From assembly GCF_017356035.1 (NCBI RefSeq), contig NZ_JAFIQX010000018.1, positions 1 to 57,181 on the forward strand: DNA of 57,181 nt, read 5' to 3'. A program made the translations under genes and the position numbers. Numbering within the stretch: the stretch's first letter is position 1; the number at the start of each line of letters is the position of its first letter. Source of the stretch: Longitalea luteola (lineage in GTDB: Bacteria; Bacteroidota; Bacteroidia; Chitinophagales; Chitinophagaceae). Under the pieces are notes generated by a model. It searched no databases, was not told the origin of the DNA, and saw only the letters and a list, made by a program, of their open reading frames with translations. Shown in pieces: positions 32,066-40,466 of the stretch.

Positions 32066-33196
32066 ATGAAGAACAGCGAGCAACTGGACGATTTGATCAC
32101 GCGACATTTTTGTAATGAGCTGAACAGCGATGAACAGGCTTTGCTGCAGCAATGGGTAAGTGCCAGTGAAGAAAACAGGCAATATTACGAAGAATTGAAA
32201 AACACCTGGCAGTTGATGAAGGAAGCAAAAACACGGGATGAGATCAATGCAGACAAAGAGTGGGTTTATTTCCAGGAATGCCTGGAACAGGAGGGCGGGC
32301 GGAATGATTCGGCAGCAGCAACCGGTAAAAGCGGCATCGTTCGAAGAATAGTGATCGCTACGGCTATCGCTGCAACGGTGCTGTTCATCATTGCGCTAGG
32401 GTACAACTGGTTCGGCAGTCAAACGCCGGACAAAGCGCCGGTGGCTGCAGAAGAGAAAAAACAAAATGAGCCAGCGGTTACAGTGCGGCACGAAGAGAAC
32501 AGAACGGATAAAGCTGAACAGTTTGTATTAGCCGATAGCTCGGTTATAATATTGGAGCCGTTGAGTGCTGCAACATGGAATGAACCTTTTACCAATAACA
32601 GGCGCGATATTGTATTGAAAGGAAAGGCAACATTTCAGGTTGCAAAAGATCAAACCAGGCCTTTTACGGTGATCAGTGGTCACATAGCAACTACTGCCCT
32701 TGGCACCCGGTTTTCGGTTACGGCCTTTGAGGAGGACGATCTTATTACCATACAATTATTTGAGGGAAGAGTGGTGGTAAAACCGGCCGGCAGTATGCAA
32801 CCCCAACTGAAAAGAGATTATTACCTCCAGCCAGGAGAAGAACTTTTGTATAGTAATAAGCAGCATAACGCGCGGGTTCGCCGGTTTACAAATGATAATG
32901 CAACCGCTAAACGCAGGTTGAATGAAACGCACCAACCGGCTGATCAGCCATTGTTACCGGTGGGCGATAAAGGATCGTGGTATATGTTCAATAACCAGCC
33001 ACTGGCACAGGTGTTCAGGCAGTTGGAAGAGCTATACGGCGTACAGATCGTATACGCTGAAAAAGACGTAGAGAAGATATACTTCATTGGAAAGTTCAGC
33101 AAAAGTGATTCTGTAGGTCATATTCTGAAACAGATTGCAACCCTTAATAATCTGACGATAAACAAACAGAATAATACATATATAATAAGCCGCTAA
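32066..33196 (+). CDS. FecR-family anti-sigma factor
   Basis: 376 residues. The cytoplasmic N-terminal part (1-92, 'FCNELNSDEQALLQQWVSAS') would bind the sigma factor. There is one membrane helix (about 95-112), then the FecR domain ('FVLADSSVIILEPLSAATWN', 'LKGKATFQVAKDQTRPFTVI', 'ALGTRFSVTAF') and a C-terminal DUF4974-like domain ('NQPLAQVFRQLEELYGVQIV'). Family role: it holds the sigma factor inactive until a receptor signals. The neighbouring SusC lacks an STN domain, so the signal source is not obvious. Confidence 0.92.
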   Translation: MKNSEQLDDLITRHFCNELNSDEQALLQQWVSASEENRQYYEELKNTWQLMKEAKTRDEINADKEWVYFQECLEQEGGRNDSAAATGKSGIVRRIVIATAIAATVLFIIALGYNWFGSQTPDKAPVAAEEKKQNEPAVTVRHEENRTDKAEQFVLADSSVIILEPLSAATWNEPFTNNRRDIVLKGKATFQVAKDQTRPFTVISGHIATTALGTRFSVTAFEEDDLITIQLFEGRVVVKPAGSMQPQLKRDYYLQPGEELLYSNKQHNARVRRFTNDNATAKRRLNETHQPADQPLLPVGDKGSWYMFNNQPLAQVFRQLEELYGVQIVYAEKDVEKIYFIGKFSKSDSVGHILKQIATLNNLTINKQNNTYIISR

Positions 33197-33352
33197 ACGC
33201 CAAACGCCGAACGCTTAACGCAAGCTTCCAAAATGTAGCTATCAAATTAAATATTCAGCGTTATAAAGTTGGGGCGGCTTGCATTCCGCTTTAGAGTTCC
33301 AAGTTCTGTATTAAGCGTTCCGCGTTAAGCGTTTCGCATTAAGCTTTAAAAC
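33191..33352. repeat. Degenerate octamer array with inverted arms
   Basis: 33191-33231 contains tandem words AAACGCC/GAACGCTT/AACGC, and 33312-33351 contains AAGCGTTC/GCGTTAAGCG/TTTCGCATTAAGC, which are their reverse complements. The arms are about 80 bases apart and can fold together. The array fills the gap between FecR and SusC, so it could separate their expression. Confidence 0.75.
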
Positions 33353-33359
33353 ACGCCAT

Positions 33360-36300
33360 ATGAGATTTAATGTACTTAAGTCGGGGCCCTGCTATGCCCT
33401 TACCTTGCTGCTACATCTCCTGATTTCTCCACTGCTGCATGCGCAGGAAACGTCAAGTATTGTAAAAGGTGTTGTTCAAAACAATAACGGCGACCCGTTA
33501 GCAGGAGTGTCGGTGATCATCCGGAATACCGCCAACAATTTTACTTCAGGAACCAGCACCGACAGCGCCGGCGTTTTTACTTTTTCGCGGATACCTGCCG
33601 GTGGTCCGTATAAGTTTACTTTCTCAATAGTAGGGTATGAGAGCCAGACCCTCTCGGGTTACAATATTAAAAATGACATTACGCTTTCCTTGGTGGTTAA
33701 AATGAAAGATATGGCCGGATCGCTGGACCAGGTGATCGTGATCGGTTATGGTTCGCAACGCAAGCGGGCGGTAACCGGTTCGGTGGTGTCATTGAGTGCT
33801 GAACAGTTCAAAGACCGTTCATCGAGCAATGTGGCGCAATCAATTGAAGGCCTGGTGCCGGGCGTGAATATCACTACAACGCAGGGCGCGCCGGGCTTTG
33901 GTCCTACCATAAGAGTGCGGGGGATCAATTCCATTACCGCCGGTACGAACCCGTTATATGTGGTAGATGGCATGGCCATGGAAAACTTCGACCTGAATAT
34001 TATCAACGCCCAGGACATTCAATCGATAGAGATCCTGAAAGATGCAGCTTCTGCGGCTATTTATGGATCAAGAGGCGCCAATGGAGTGATCATTGTAACC
34101 ACCAAACTGGGAAAAGCCGGAAAACCGCAGGTGAACCTGAATTATGAACACGGCTTGCAAAAAGTGATCAGGAAGGTAGACCTCATGGATGCGCAACAAT
34201 GGATAAAGTATTATATCGATGCACGTAACAATGCATGGGTTGCCTCGGGGCCGGGCCGTTCGGCCAGCGATCCCAACAGTGCACGCGGGGGCAGCAAAAC
34301 TTATCTGATACCGCCTGAATTCTTAACCAATCCTGAACAGTTTGGGAAGGGAACCGACTGGCAGGATGTATTGTTCAGAACCGCCCGGTCGCAGAACATA
34401 CAGGCATCTGTAAGCGGCGGTACAGACCGCGCGCAATACCTGTTCTCTGCCGGCTTCCTCGACCAGGATGCCGTAGTAATAGATAATTTCTACAAACGGC
34501 TTGCCCTGCGGATGAATATCCGCCAGAAGATCACAGAAAAAGTAACGGTGGGTTTGAACTTCTCTTTTACCGGTATGCACAGCCGCATCGATGGGGTAGA
34601 GGGAAAATCAGATGTGGTGAGCCTGGCCCTGCAGAGCGATCCGATATTTCCGGTGTACAATGAGAATGGAAACCTGGGCTTTCTGGATCCCAACTCAACC
34701 TGGAATCGCTTCACGGCCTATGGTGTGCAATTGTGGCATCCTTATTCGATGATCAGGTATGCCGATAAACTGAACAAGGTGTATAACACCATTGCCGGCG
34801 CTTACATAGAGTACAAACCTGTTAAAGACCTTACTTTCAAAAGCAGCGCCAACGCAATACTTACACAGCGGAATTATAACTGGTTCTGGCGCACGAATGC
34901 CGGTTACGGGTATAGCACCCTGCTGCCGGCCGAAGGCAGGTACAACACCTATAATAACCTGAACTGGCTTACAGAGAACTCGCTCTCGTATGATAAAACG
35001 GTTGGGGAGCATACCATTGGAGCACTCGTAGCGTATACGGCGCAGAAACAGCGCGGAGATACTTCGCAACAACGCTCAACCAATTACCCGAACGACCTGG
35101 TACAAACATTAAATGCAGCAGGTACCTATAGCTTAAGCACCACTACTGCGGGTGAGTGGGCGTTATTGTCCTGGTTGTCGCGGGTAAGTTATAGCTATAA
35201 GAACAAATATTTTGTGAACGGTACTATCAGGCGCGACGGCAGCTCCCGCTTTGGGCAGGCCTCCCGCTGGGGTTATTTCCCTTCCCTGTCATTGGGCTGG
35301 CTGATCTCGGATGAACCCTTTATGCAATCGATTTCAGCGCTCAATAATTTGAAGCTTCGGGTAAGCTACGGAACCACCGGAAATAACCAGATACCTAACT
35401 ATGGACCCATCAGTTTACTCGATGGTTCCAAATATGCGTACAGCGATAATATGGTCAACGGCATTCGGGTTACCACTATTCCCAATCCAGACCTGAAATG
35501 GGAAAAGACCACCCAGTTTAACATAGGGCTCGATGTAGCCGCTTTCAACAATCGCATTAATCTTACTGCAGAGTTCTATAACTCCACAACCAATGATCTG
35601 TTGTTAAATGTCCCGGTGCCCATTCTCACCGGTTTTGCCACGCAGTTAACCAATATTGGTAAAGTGCGTAACCGCGGCGTGGAGCTGGCCATCTCTTCAA
35701 AGAACCTGGTGAACAGCGAATTTAAATGGTCAACCGACTTTAATATATCAGCTAACCGCAACGAAGTATTGCAACTGGGACCTAACAATGCGCCCGTCAT
35801 TGTGGAAGAATGGGGCAGCCGGTTTGTGACAGAGGTTGGAAAGCCCATCAGTAATTATGTAGGTTACATATTTGATGGGGTGTACAATAACCAGGATGAA
35901 ATTAACAAGGGGCCCAAATATCCGTCAGGCGTAATAGTAACACCCGGCGATCCCATTGTAAGGGATGTTACAGGCGATGGAAAGATAGATGCAGACGATC
36001 GAACGACATTAGGTAATGCCCAACCGAATTTTACCGCCGGCCTGGTAAATACTATTAACTATAAAAATTTTGAATTCTCTTTTATGTTGCATGGTGTATT
36101 TGGCAACGAGATCGTGAATCAGCAAACGCGGTATAACAAATACTGGAACGATAGCCGCAATGCCTATGCTTCCATTGGCAATTACTGGAGATCGGAACAG
36201 GAGCCCGGTGATGGAAAAACTTTCAAACCAAATGCAGAATACAAAGGCATGCAAACCCAGTTCTCCAGTTACTGGATCGAAGATGGCACTTTCGTCAGGA

Positions 36301-36566
36301 TCAAGAATATTCGTTTATCATATACTTTACCCAGGGCAGTTACTTCTAAATTGTCTTTCCGCACCATGCGGGTATACGTAAATGCCGAGAACGTGCATGT
36401 GTTCAGCAAATACGTTGGGTTCGATCCTGAAAACAGTATTTACTCAACAGGTACTGATGCCGCTACCAGCCTTACCCCATTTCCACCGGGATTAATGGTT
36501 GGGGCCGATTACGGAAGTTATCCCATCCCCATTACGGTAACTTTTGGAGTTAAGGCAGATCTGTAA
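33360..36566 (+). CDS. SusC/RagA-type TonB-dependent outer-membrane receptor (no STN domain)
   Basis: 1068 residues. The signal peptide ends about 'LLISPLLHAQ' (residue 29), followed directly by the carboxypeptidase-regulatory-like domain ('VKGVVQNNNGDPLAGVSVII'), then the plug ('VIVIGYGSQRKRAVTGSVVS', 'IEILKDAASAAIYGSRGANG') and the barrel ending 'PIPITVTFGVKADL'. There is no STN domain between signal and beta domain although a sigma/FecR pair precedes it, so the usual receptor-to-FecR contact must be made another way or by another protein. Higher G+C than the receptor at 10737. SusD follows after 31 bases. Confidence 0.95.
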   Translation: MRFNVLKSGPCYALTLLLHLLISPLLHAQETSSIVKGVVQNNNGDPLAGVSVIIRNTANNFTSGTSTDSAGVFTFSRIPAGGPYKFTFSIVGYESQTLSGYNIKNDITLSLVVKMKDMAGSLDQVIVIGYGSQRKRAVTGSVVSLSAEQFKDRSSSNVAQSIEGLVPGVNITTTQGAPGFGPTIRVRGINSITAGTNPLYVVDGMAMENFDLNIINAQDIQSIEILKDAASAAIYGSRGANGVIIVTTKLGKAGKPQVNLNYEHGLQKVIRKVDLMDAQQWIKYYIDARNNAWVASGPGRSASDPNSARGGSKTYLIPPEFLTNPEQFGKGTDWQDVLFRTARSQNIQASVSGGTDRAQYLFSAGFLDQDAVVIDNFYKRLALRMNIRQKITEKVTVGLNFSFTGMHSRIDGVEGKSDVVSLALQSDPIFPVYNENGNLGFLDPNSTWNRFTAYGVQLWHPYSMIRYADKLNKVYNTIAGAYIEYKPVKDLTFKSSANAILTQRNYNWFWRTNAGYGYSTLLPAEGRYNTYNNLNWLTENSLSYDKTVGEHTIGALVAYTAQKQRGDTSQQRSTNYPNDLVQTLNAAGTYSLSTTTAGEWALLSWLSRVSYSYKNKYFVNGTIRRDGSSRFGQASRWGYFPSLSLGWLISDEPFMQSISALNNLKLRVSYGTTGNNQIPNYGPISLLDGSKYAYSDNMVNGIRVTTIPNPDLKWEKTTQFNIGLDVAAFNNRINLTAEFYNSTTNDLLLNVPVPILTGFATQLTNIGKVRNRGVELAISSKNLVNSEFKWSTDFNISANRNEVLQLGPNNAPVIVEEWGSRFVTEVGKPISNYVGYIFDGVYNNQDEINKGPKYPSGVIVTPGDPIVRDVTGDGKIDADDRTTLGNAQPNFTAGLVNTINYKNFEFSFMLHGVFGNEIVNQQTRYNKYWNDSRNAYASIGNYWRSEQEPGDGKTFKPNAEYKGMQTQFSSYWIEDGTFVRIKNIRLSYTLPRAVTSKLSFRTMRVYVNAENVHVFSKYVGFDPENSIYSTGTDAATSLTPFPPGLMVGADYGSYPIPITVTFGVKADL

Positions 36567-36597
36567 CCCGCTTTTAAACTTTTTCAAAAAAGTAATT

Positions 36598-38040
36598 ATG
36601 AAACTGAAAATATTTATCAGCATATTCTTCCTGGCAACGATCGTCACCAGCTGCAAAAAATCTTTCCTGGAGCTGGCGCCGGTATCAAATAGCAATGCCA
36701 ATAATTTTTATAAGACGAAAGGTGATTTTGACCTGGCAGTGAACAATGCCTACAGCACTTTATATACTATGTATGGACCAACAGGCCTGGTTTCCTATTG
36801 CGGTGAGTTAATGTCTGACAATGCTACCATTTACCAGGTGGCCGGCTCGGGTAGTATAACGGTAGGCGACCGGTGGGCTTTCCGGGACTATACCATCAAT
36901 GCCGCCAATAACGTCGTAAACCAGCTTTGGATGGATTCGTATACCTCGATGTATAATGTGAACATTGTACTGGATAAGATCCAGGGCGCCTCGCTGGATG
37001 ATGCCTATATTAACCAGGTAACTGCCGAAATGCGTTTTTTGCGCGGATTATATTACTTCTACATGGTACAGGCCTGGGGCGATGTACCCCTGGTGACAAA
37101 ACCCATTTCCTCGGCAGAAGCATTTACTACAGGCCGCACACCAAAGGCGGAAGTATATAAACAGGTGATCGACGATCTTACGTATGCGGCCGATCACTTA
37201 ACGGCGCCCGATAAAGTACCTGCGCCTGGCAGGGCATCGAAAGGCGCCGCGCAGACGCTGTTGGGCAAGGTGCATCTGACCATGGGTAACAAAGGCGCGG
37301 CTGCACAGGTGCTGCTGCAGGTATATAATACATATAATGGCAATGTATATGACCTGTTACCTGAATTTGGATCTTTATGGGGACCTACGCTGGCAAACAA
37401 GAATACCAGGGAATCGATCTTTGAAGTGCAGTATAAAGGCGGCGCCAACAATCCATCCAGCATTTACTGGCCGGCCTTTGCGCCATTTGAGAACTTTGCC
37501 ATTACGCGTTTTGGCGGTGGAATGAACCAGGTTACAGACGATCTGTACAACGAATATGAACCAGGTGATAAAAGGCGCGACACTTCTTTTGAGCTTGGGT
37601 ATTTTAAAGGCGGTAACTGGATAGCCATTAAATTCCAGAAGAAATGGAAAGACAGTAATGCCCCGATCGTGAATGCCGCCGAATCGTGCAATAACAATTT
37701 CATGGTGCTGCGGTATGCCGATGTTCTGTTAATGCTAACTGAAGCTACCGGCGATGTGCAATACCTGAATAAAGTAAGAAGCCGCGCGGGCTTGCCGTTA
37801 TATGGCACGCCGGGCTATCCTTCAGCTAAATTTCCCACGCTTGATTTAGCCATAGAACATGAACGACGGATGGAGTTTGCCATGGAATTTCATCGTTGGT
37901 TCGACCTGAAAAGAACCGGCCGCGCGTTGACCGTATTGTCTGCCAAAGGCAAAGCCGTGAATGAAAATAAATTGTTATTACCCATACCCCAGTTTGCAAG
38001 GGATCAAAACCCCGACCTGGGGCAGAACGATGGCTATTAA
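36598..38040 (+). CDS. SusD/RagB-type nutrient-binding lipoprotein
   Basis: 480 residues from the ATG at 36598, which gives the lipoprotein signal 'MKLKIFISIFFLATIVTSC'. The frame is open from 36544, inside the SusC gene, but that start would spoil the signal. SusD hallmarks: 'SFLELAPVSNSNANNFYKTK' at the start, 'AEMRFLRGLYYFYMVQAWGD', 'GAAQTLLGKVHLTMGNKGA', and at the end 'AIEHERRMEFAMEFHRWFDL' and 'LLLPIPQFARDQNPDLGQND'. It pairs with the SusC protein encoded 31 bases upstream. Substrate unknown. Confidence 0.94.
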   Translation: MKLKIFISIFFLATIVTSCKKSFLELAPVSNSNANNFYKTKGDFDLAVNNAYSTLYTMYGPTGLVSYCGELMSDNATIYQVAGSGSITVGDRWAFRDYTINAANNVVNQLWMDSYTSMYNVNIVLDKIQGASLDDAYINQVTAEMRFLRGLYYFYMVQAWGDVPLVTKPISSAEAFTTGRTPKAEVYKQVIDDLTYAADHLTAPDKVPAPGRASKGAAQTLLGKVHLTMGNKGAAAQVLLQVYNTYNGNVYDLLPEFGSLWGPTLANKNTRESIFEVQYKGGANNPSSIYWPAFAPFENFAITRFGGGMNQVTDDLYNEYEPGDKRRDTSFELGYFKGGNWIAIKFQKKWKDSNAPIVNAAESCNNNFMVLRYADVLLMLTEATGDVQYLNKVRSRAGLPLYGTPGYPSAKFPTLDLAIEHERRMEFAMEFHRWFDLKRTGRALTVLSAKGKAVNENKLLLPIPQFARDQNPDLGQNDGY

Positions 38041-38175
38041 AAATACATTTCGCTGAGCCGAATTCGCCTTGTGAACAGGGTGGCCTGAACAACTTTATCA
38101 ACTTCAATTATTATGCAACAGCAGCTGACAGTGCAGGGGCGGAGAAAGGCAATATAGTTAAAAAAGGCATCCTGG

Positions 38176-38718
38176 CTAAGTCAGCACCGGTTTGTGATCT
38201 TTGCTGTCAATACTGTACCAATTACATTTTATTTCATGATGAACAAATGATCCGGTTAAGGTTAGTCCGGCTTTCGTAAGCACCTTATTAGAGCCAATAT
38301 TTTCTGCATGGGCATGGGCAAATACTTCATCGGCTTTTAAGACATCAAAGGCATATGCCAGCGATGCATGCGCAGCTTCGGTAGCTATGCCTTGTCCCCA
38401 GTATTTTTTGATCAACCGGTAGCCGAGGTCCAGGAAGTTGATGTGACCATTAATTGATTCGGTAATGAGCTTTAAGCCTGCCCAACCCATAAATACATTT
38501 GTTTTTTTGTCGATCACCGCCCAACGACCGATGCCGTTATCAATATACTGTTGTCTGATAAACTGTATGGAATCGGCAACCTGCTGTTTGCTTTGAACAG
38601 GTTGACTGGTTAAATACCGGTGAACGTCCGGGTCAGCATCCAGCTCAAAGTATCCGTCAACATCTGTCGGAAGGATCTCTCGTAAGATCAATCGGTTTGT
38701 TTCGGCGAATATTTTCAT
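38176..38718 (-). CDS. GNAT-family N-acetyltransferase (RimJ/RimL type)
   Basis: 180 residues with the Acetyltransf_3 layout: an N-terminal 'ETNRLILREILPTDVDGYFE', the beta4 strand region 'NVFMGWAGLKL' and the acetyl-CoA-binding loop 'YRLIKKYWGQGIATEAAHAS', followed by 'AHAHAENIGSNKVLTKAGL'. Proteins of this type acetylate N-terminal amines of ribosomal or other proteins, small molecules or antibiotics; the substrate cannot be read from the sequence. It is convergent with the SusD gene and divergent from the ureohydrolase gene. Confidence 0.9.
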   Translation of the reverse strand: MKIFAETNRLILREILPTDVDGYFELDADPDVHRYLTSQPVQSKQQVADSIQFIRQQYIDNGIGRWAVIDKKTNVFMGWAGLKLITESINGHINFLDLGYRLIKKYWGQGIATEAAHASLAYAFDVLKADEVFAHAHAENIGSNKVLTKAGLTLTGSFVHHEIKCNWYSIDSKDHKPVLT

Positions 38719-38843
38719 AATAGTTCAGCAAATATAACGACTGACTATGCAAGGGCGAGGAGGTTGTTCTTTGCGCCGGTCGTAAAGCTGCGTTAGCCTT
38801 TTAAGTGGCTCACTTGTTGCGTACGTTATGTAAAATTTTTTAT

Positions 38844-39746
38844 ATGTCAGTTAAAAGGAATGACATAGAAATTATTGCAGCTCCCTCGATATTGGGATTA
38901 ACCCTGTCGGGCGTACAGGACCTTGCGGACAGCCTGCTGGCAGCCGGGCTGGCGCAACGCTTACAGGTAAGGCATCCTGTAAGGCATGTAGAAACACTTA
39001 ATGCTTTGTACAATGAAGTAAGAGATACCGCAACCCATTGCCTGAATCCGCAACTGATCCGCGATTTTTCTATCACATTAGGAAATGTGATAATAAGCGT
39101 AATAAAAGAGGGCCGTTTCCCTATGGTTTTAGGCGGCGACTGCAGTATTCTTATCGGAATAATGTCGGCTCTTAAGCGCAGCGGTTCCTATGGTTTGATC
39201 TTTCTCGATGCGCATGCCGATTTTTATGAACCTGAAAGATCTTCAACCGGCGAAGTTGCAGATATGGACCTTGCCATTGTAACGGGGCGCGGGCCAGCCA
39301 TCCTGACAAATATAGACGATCTGCAACCGTATGTAAAAGATGAAAATGTCGTTCACCTCGGGCAAAGGGACATAGAAGAAACCGTTAAGTTTGGCAGCCG
39401 CGATATAAGAAAGTCAAACATAAGGTGTTTCAGCATGGTAGAAATAAACGACCGGGGAATAGAACAGGTAATGGCTGAAGCTTTGCCTTACATCCTGGAA
39501 TTATCCGTTGAATCATGCTGGATACATTTTGATACGGATGTTTTGGCTGACGAAATAAATCCGGCCGTGGATTACCGGTTACCCGGCGGACTTTCATTTG
39601 CGCAGGTGGAATATGTTTTACGGAACATCTTTCAAGCGGTGAGCATTGCAGGCATCAGCGTTACCTGCTTCAATCCCAGGCTTGCCCCCGATAAAAGCAT
39701 TGCCCGCAATATTGTTGAAAGCATTGGCAGCGTGTTCGATAAATAA
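38844..39746 (+). CDS. Arginase/agmatinase-family ureohydrolase
   Basis: 300 residues from the ATG at 38844; the frame is open from 38805 but the extra residues do not fit the family. The metal-binding motifs are 'LGGDCSILIG' (Cys100 in the place of the usual His), 'DAHADFYEP' (Asp122, His124, Asp126) and 'HFDTDVLADEINP' (Asp230, Asp232). The family hydrolyses guanidino compounds (arginine, agmatine, formiminoglutamate, guanidinobutyrate) with a Mn2+ pair. The Cys variant occurs in less-characterised subgroups, so the substrate is open. It is followed after 44 bases by ywbE, which has its own possible promoter. Confidence 0.88.
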   Translation: MSVKRNDIEIIAAPSILGLTLSGVQDLADSLLAAGLAQRLQVRHPVRHVETLNALYNEVRDTATHCLNPQLIRDFSITLGNVIISVIKEGRFPMVLGGDCSILIGIMSALKRSGSYGLIFLDAHADFYEPERSSTGEVADMDLAIVTGRGPAILTNIDDLQPYVKDENVVHLGQRDIEETVKFGSRDIRKSNIRCFSMVEINDRGIEQVMAEALPYILELSVESCWIHFDTDVLADEINPAVDYRLPGGLSFAQVEYVLRNIFQAVSIAGISVTCFNPRLAPDKSIARNIVESIGSVFDK

Positions 39747-39761
39747 GATTTTGAAATGATA

Positions 39762-39769
39762 TATTTTTG
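39762..39769 (+). promoter_or_regulatory. Bacteroidota-type -7 element (TATTTTTG) before ywbE
   Basis: TATTTTTG fits TAnnTTTG and lies 21 bases before the chosen ATG at 39791, so the leader would be short. No good upstream box at the usual distance. Confidence 0.4.
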
Positions 39770-39790
39770 CCGGTAATCAAAGAAAGATCT

Positions 39791-40003
39791 ATGGATGGTC
39801 AATACAGAAAAGATATTTATCCCGGGCAGGAAGTAGCTATTATCCTCAAGAAAGACCAACGCACGGGCAAACTTACCTATGGTATTGTAAAAGACCTGCT
39901 CACTTCGGCTGCCTATCATTCAAGAGGCATAAAGGTACGGTTAGAAGATGGGCAGGTTGGCCGGGTAGCGCAGATAGATGTTGTGGACCCGGAAGGGGAA
40001 TAG
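39791..40003 (+). CDS. ywbE: YwbE-family protein (DUF2196)
   Basis: 70 residues from the ATG at 39791; an upstream TTG start would add eight residues not seen in the family. It matches the YwbE pattern closely: 'YRKDIYPGQEVAIILKKDQR', 'TGKLTYGIVKDLLTSA', 'HSRGIKVRLEDGQVGRVAQI'. This is a small, widely conserved, probably beta-rich protein of unknown role. It is convergent with the receiver-only regulator, with 20 bases between stops. Confidence 0.9.
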   Translation: MDGQYRKDIYPGQEVAIILKKDQRTGKLTYGIVKDLLTSAAYHSRGIKVRLEDGQVGRVAQIDVVDPEGE

Positions 40004-40023
40004 ATGTATTACCATCTGATAAT

Positions 40024-40404
40024 TTAATTCAATACGTCGTTGACAGATTTGAACAATTCAGCTCTGGTGAACGGTTTTTTGAGAAAGACATCGGCGCCAT
40101 TTTCAATAGCCACGTCTGATGCGGCAGCGTCTACACCCGTGATCATGATCACTTTTGTGGCAGGGTGTTGCTTTTTAATAAAGCTGATGAAGTCTATACC
40201 AAAACCATCTGGTAAACGGTTGTCTAATAAAATTAAAGCGGGTTGCTCCTGTAGAAGGTATTCCTCAGCTTTGGCGAGGCTTTGAACATGCTCCACTTCC
40301 ATATCTTTTCCCTCTAATAAGATGTTCAACAATAAACAGAGATCTCCCTCATCTTCTATGATCAATACTTTTTTGGGAGCAGGCTTTGCGGCTTTAGCTT
40401 TCAT
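40024..40404 (-). CDS. Receiver-only response regulator
   Basis: 126 residues. After a short basic N-terminal tail ('MKAKAAKPAPKK') comes a single receiver domain with acidic pocket 'IEDEGD' (17-21), phospho-acceptor Asp61 in 'LILLDNRLPDG', Thr89 in 'VIMITGVDA' and Lys110 in 'FLKKPF'. All catalytic positions are standard. No output domain or kinase gene adjoins it. The tail might bind a partner or DNA. Confidence 0.92.
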   Translation of the reverse strand: MKAKAAKPAPKKVLIIEDEGDLCLLLNILLEGKDMEVEHVQSLAKAEEYLLQEQPALILLDNRLPDGFGIDFISFIKKQHPATKVIMITGVDAAASDVAIENGADVFLKKPFTRAELFKSVNDVLN

Positions 40405-40466
40405 GCAAAAAAGTGTTTTGTGCTTCAGCTATTAAAAAAGCGTGCCAACATAGCTGATGAGAAAAG

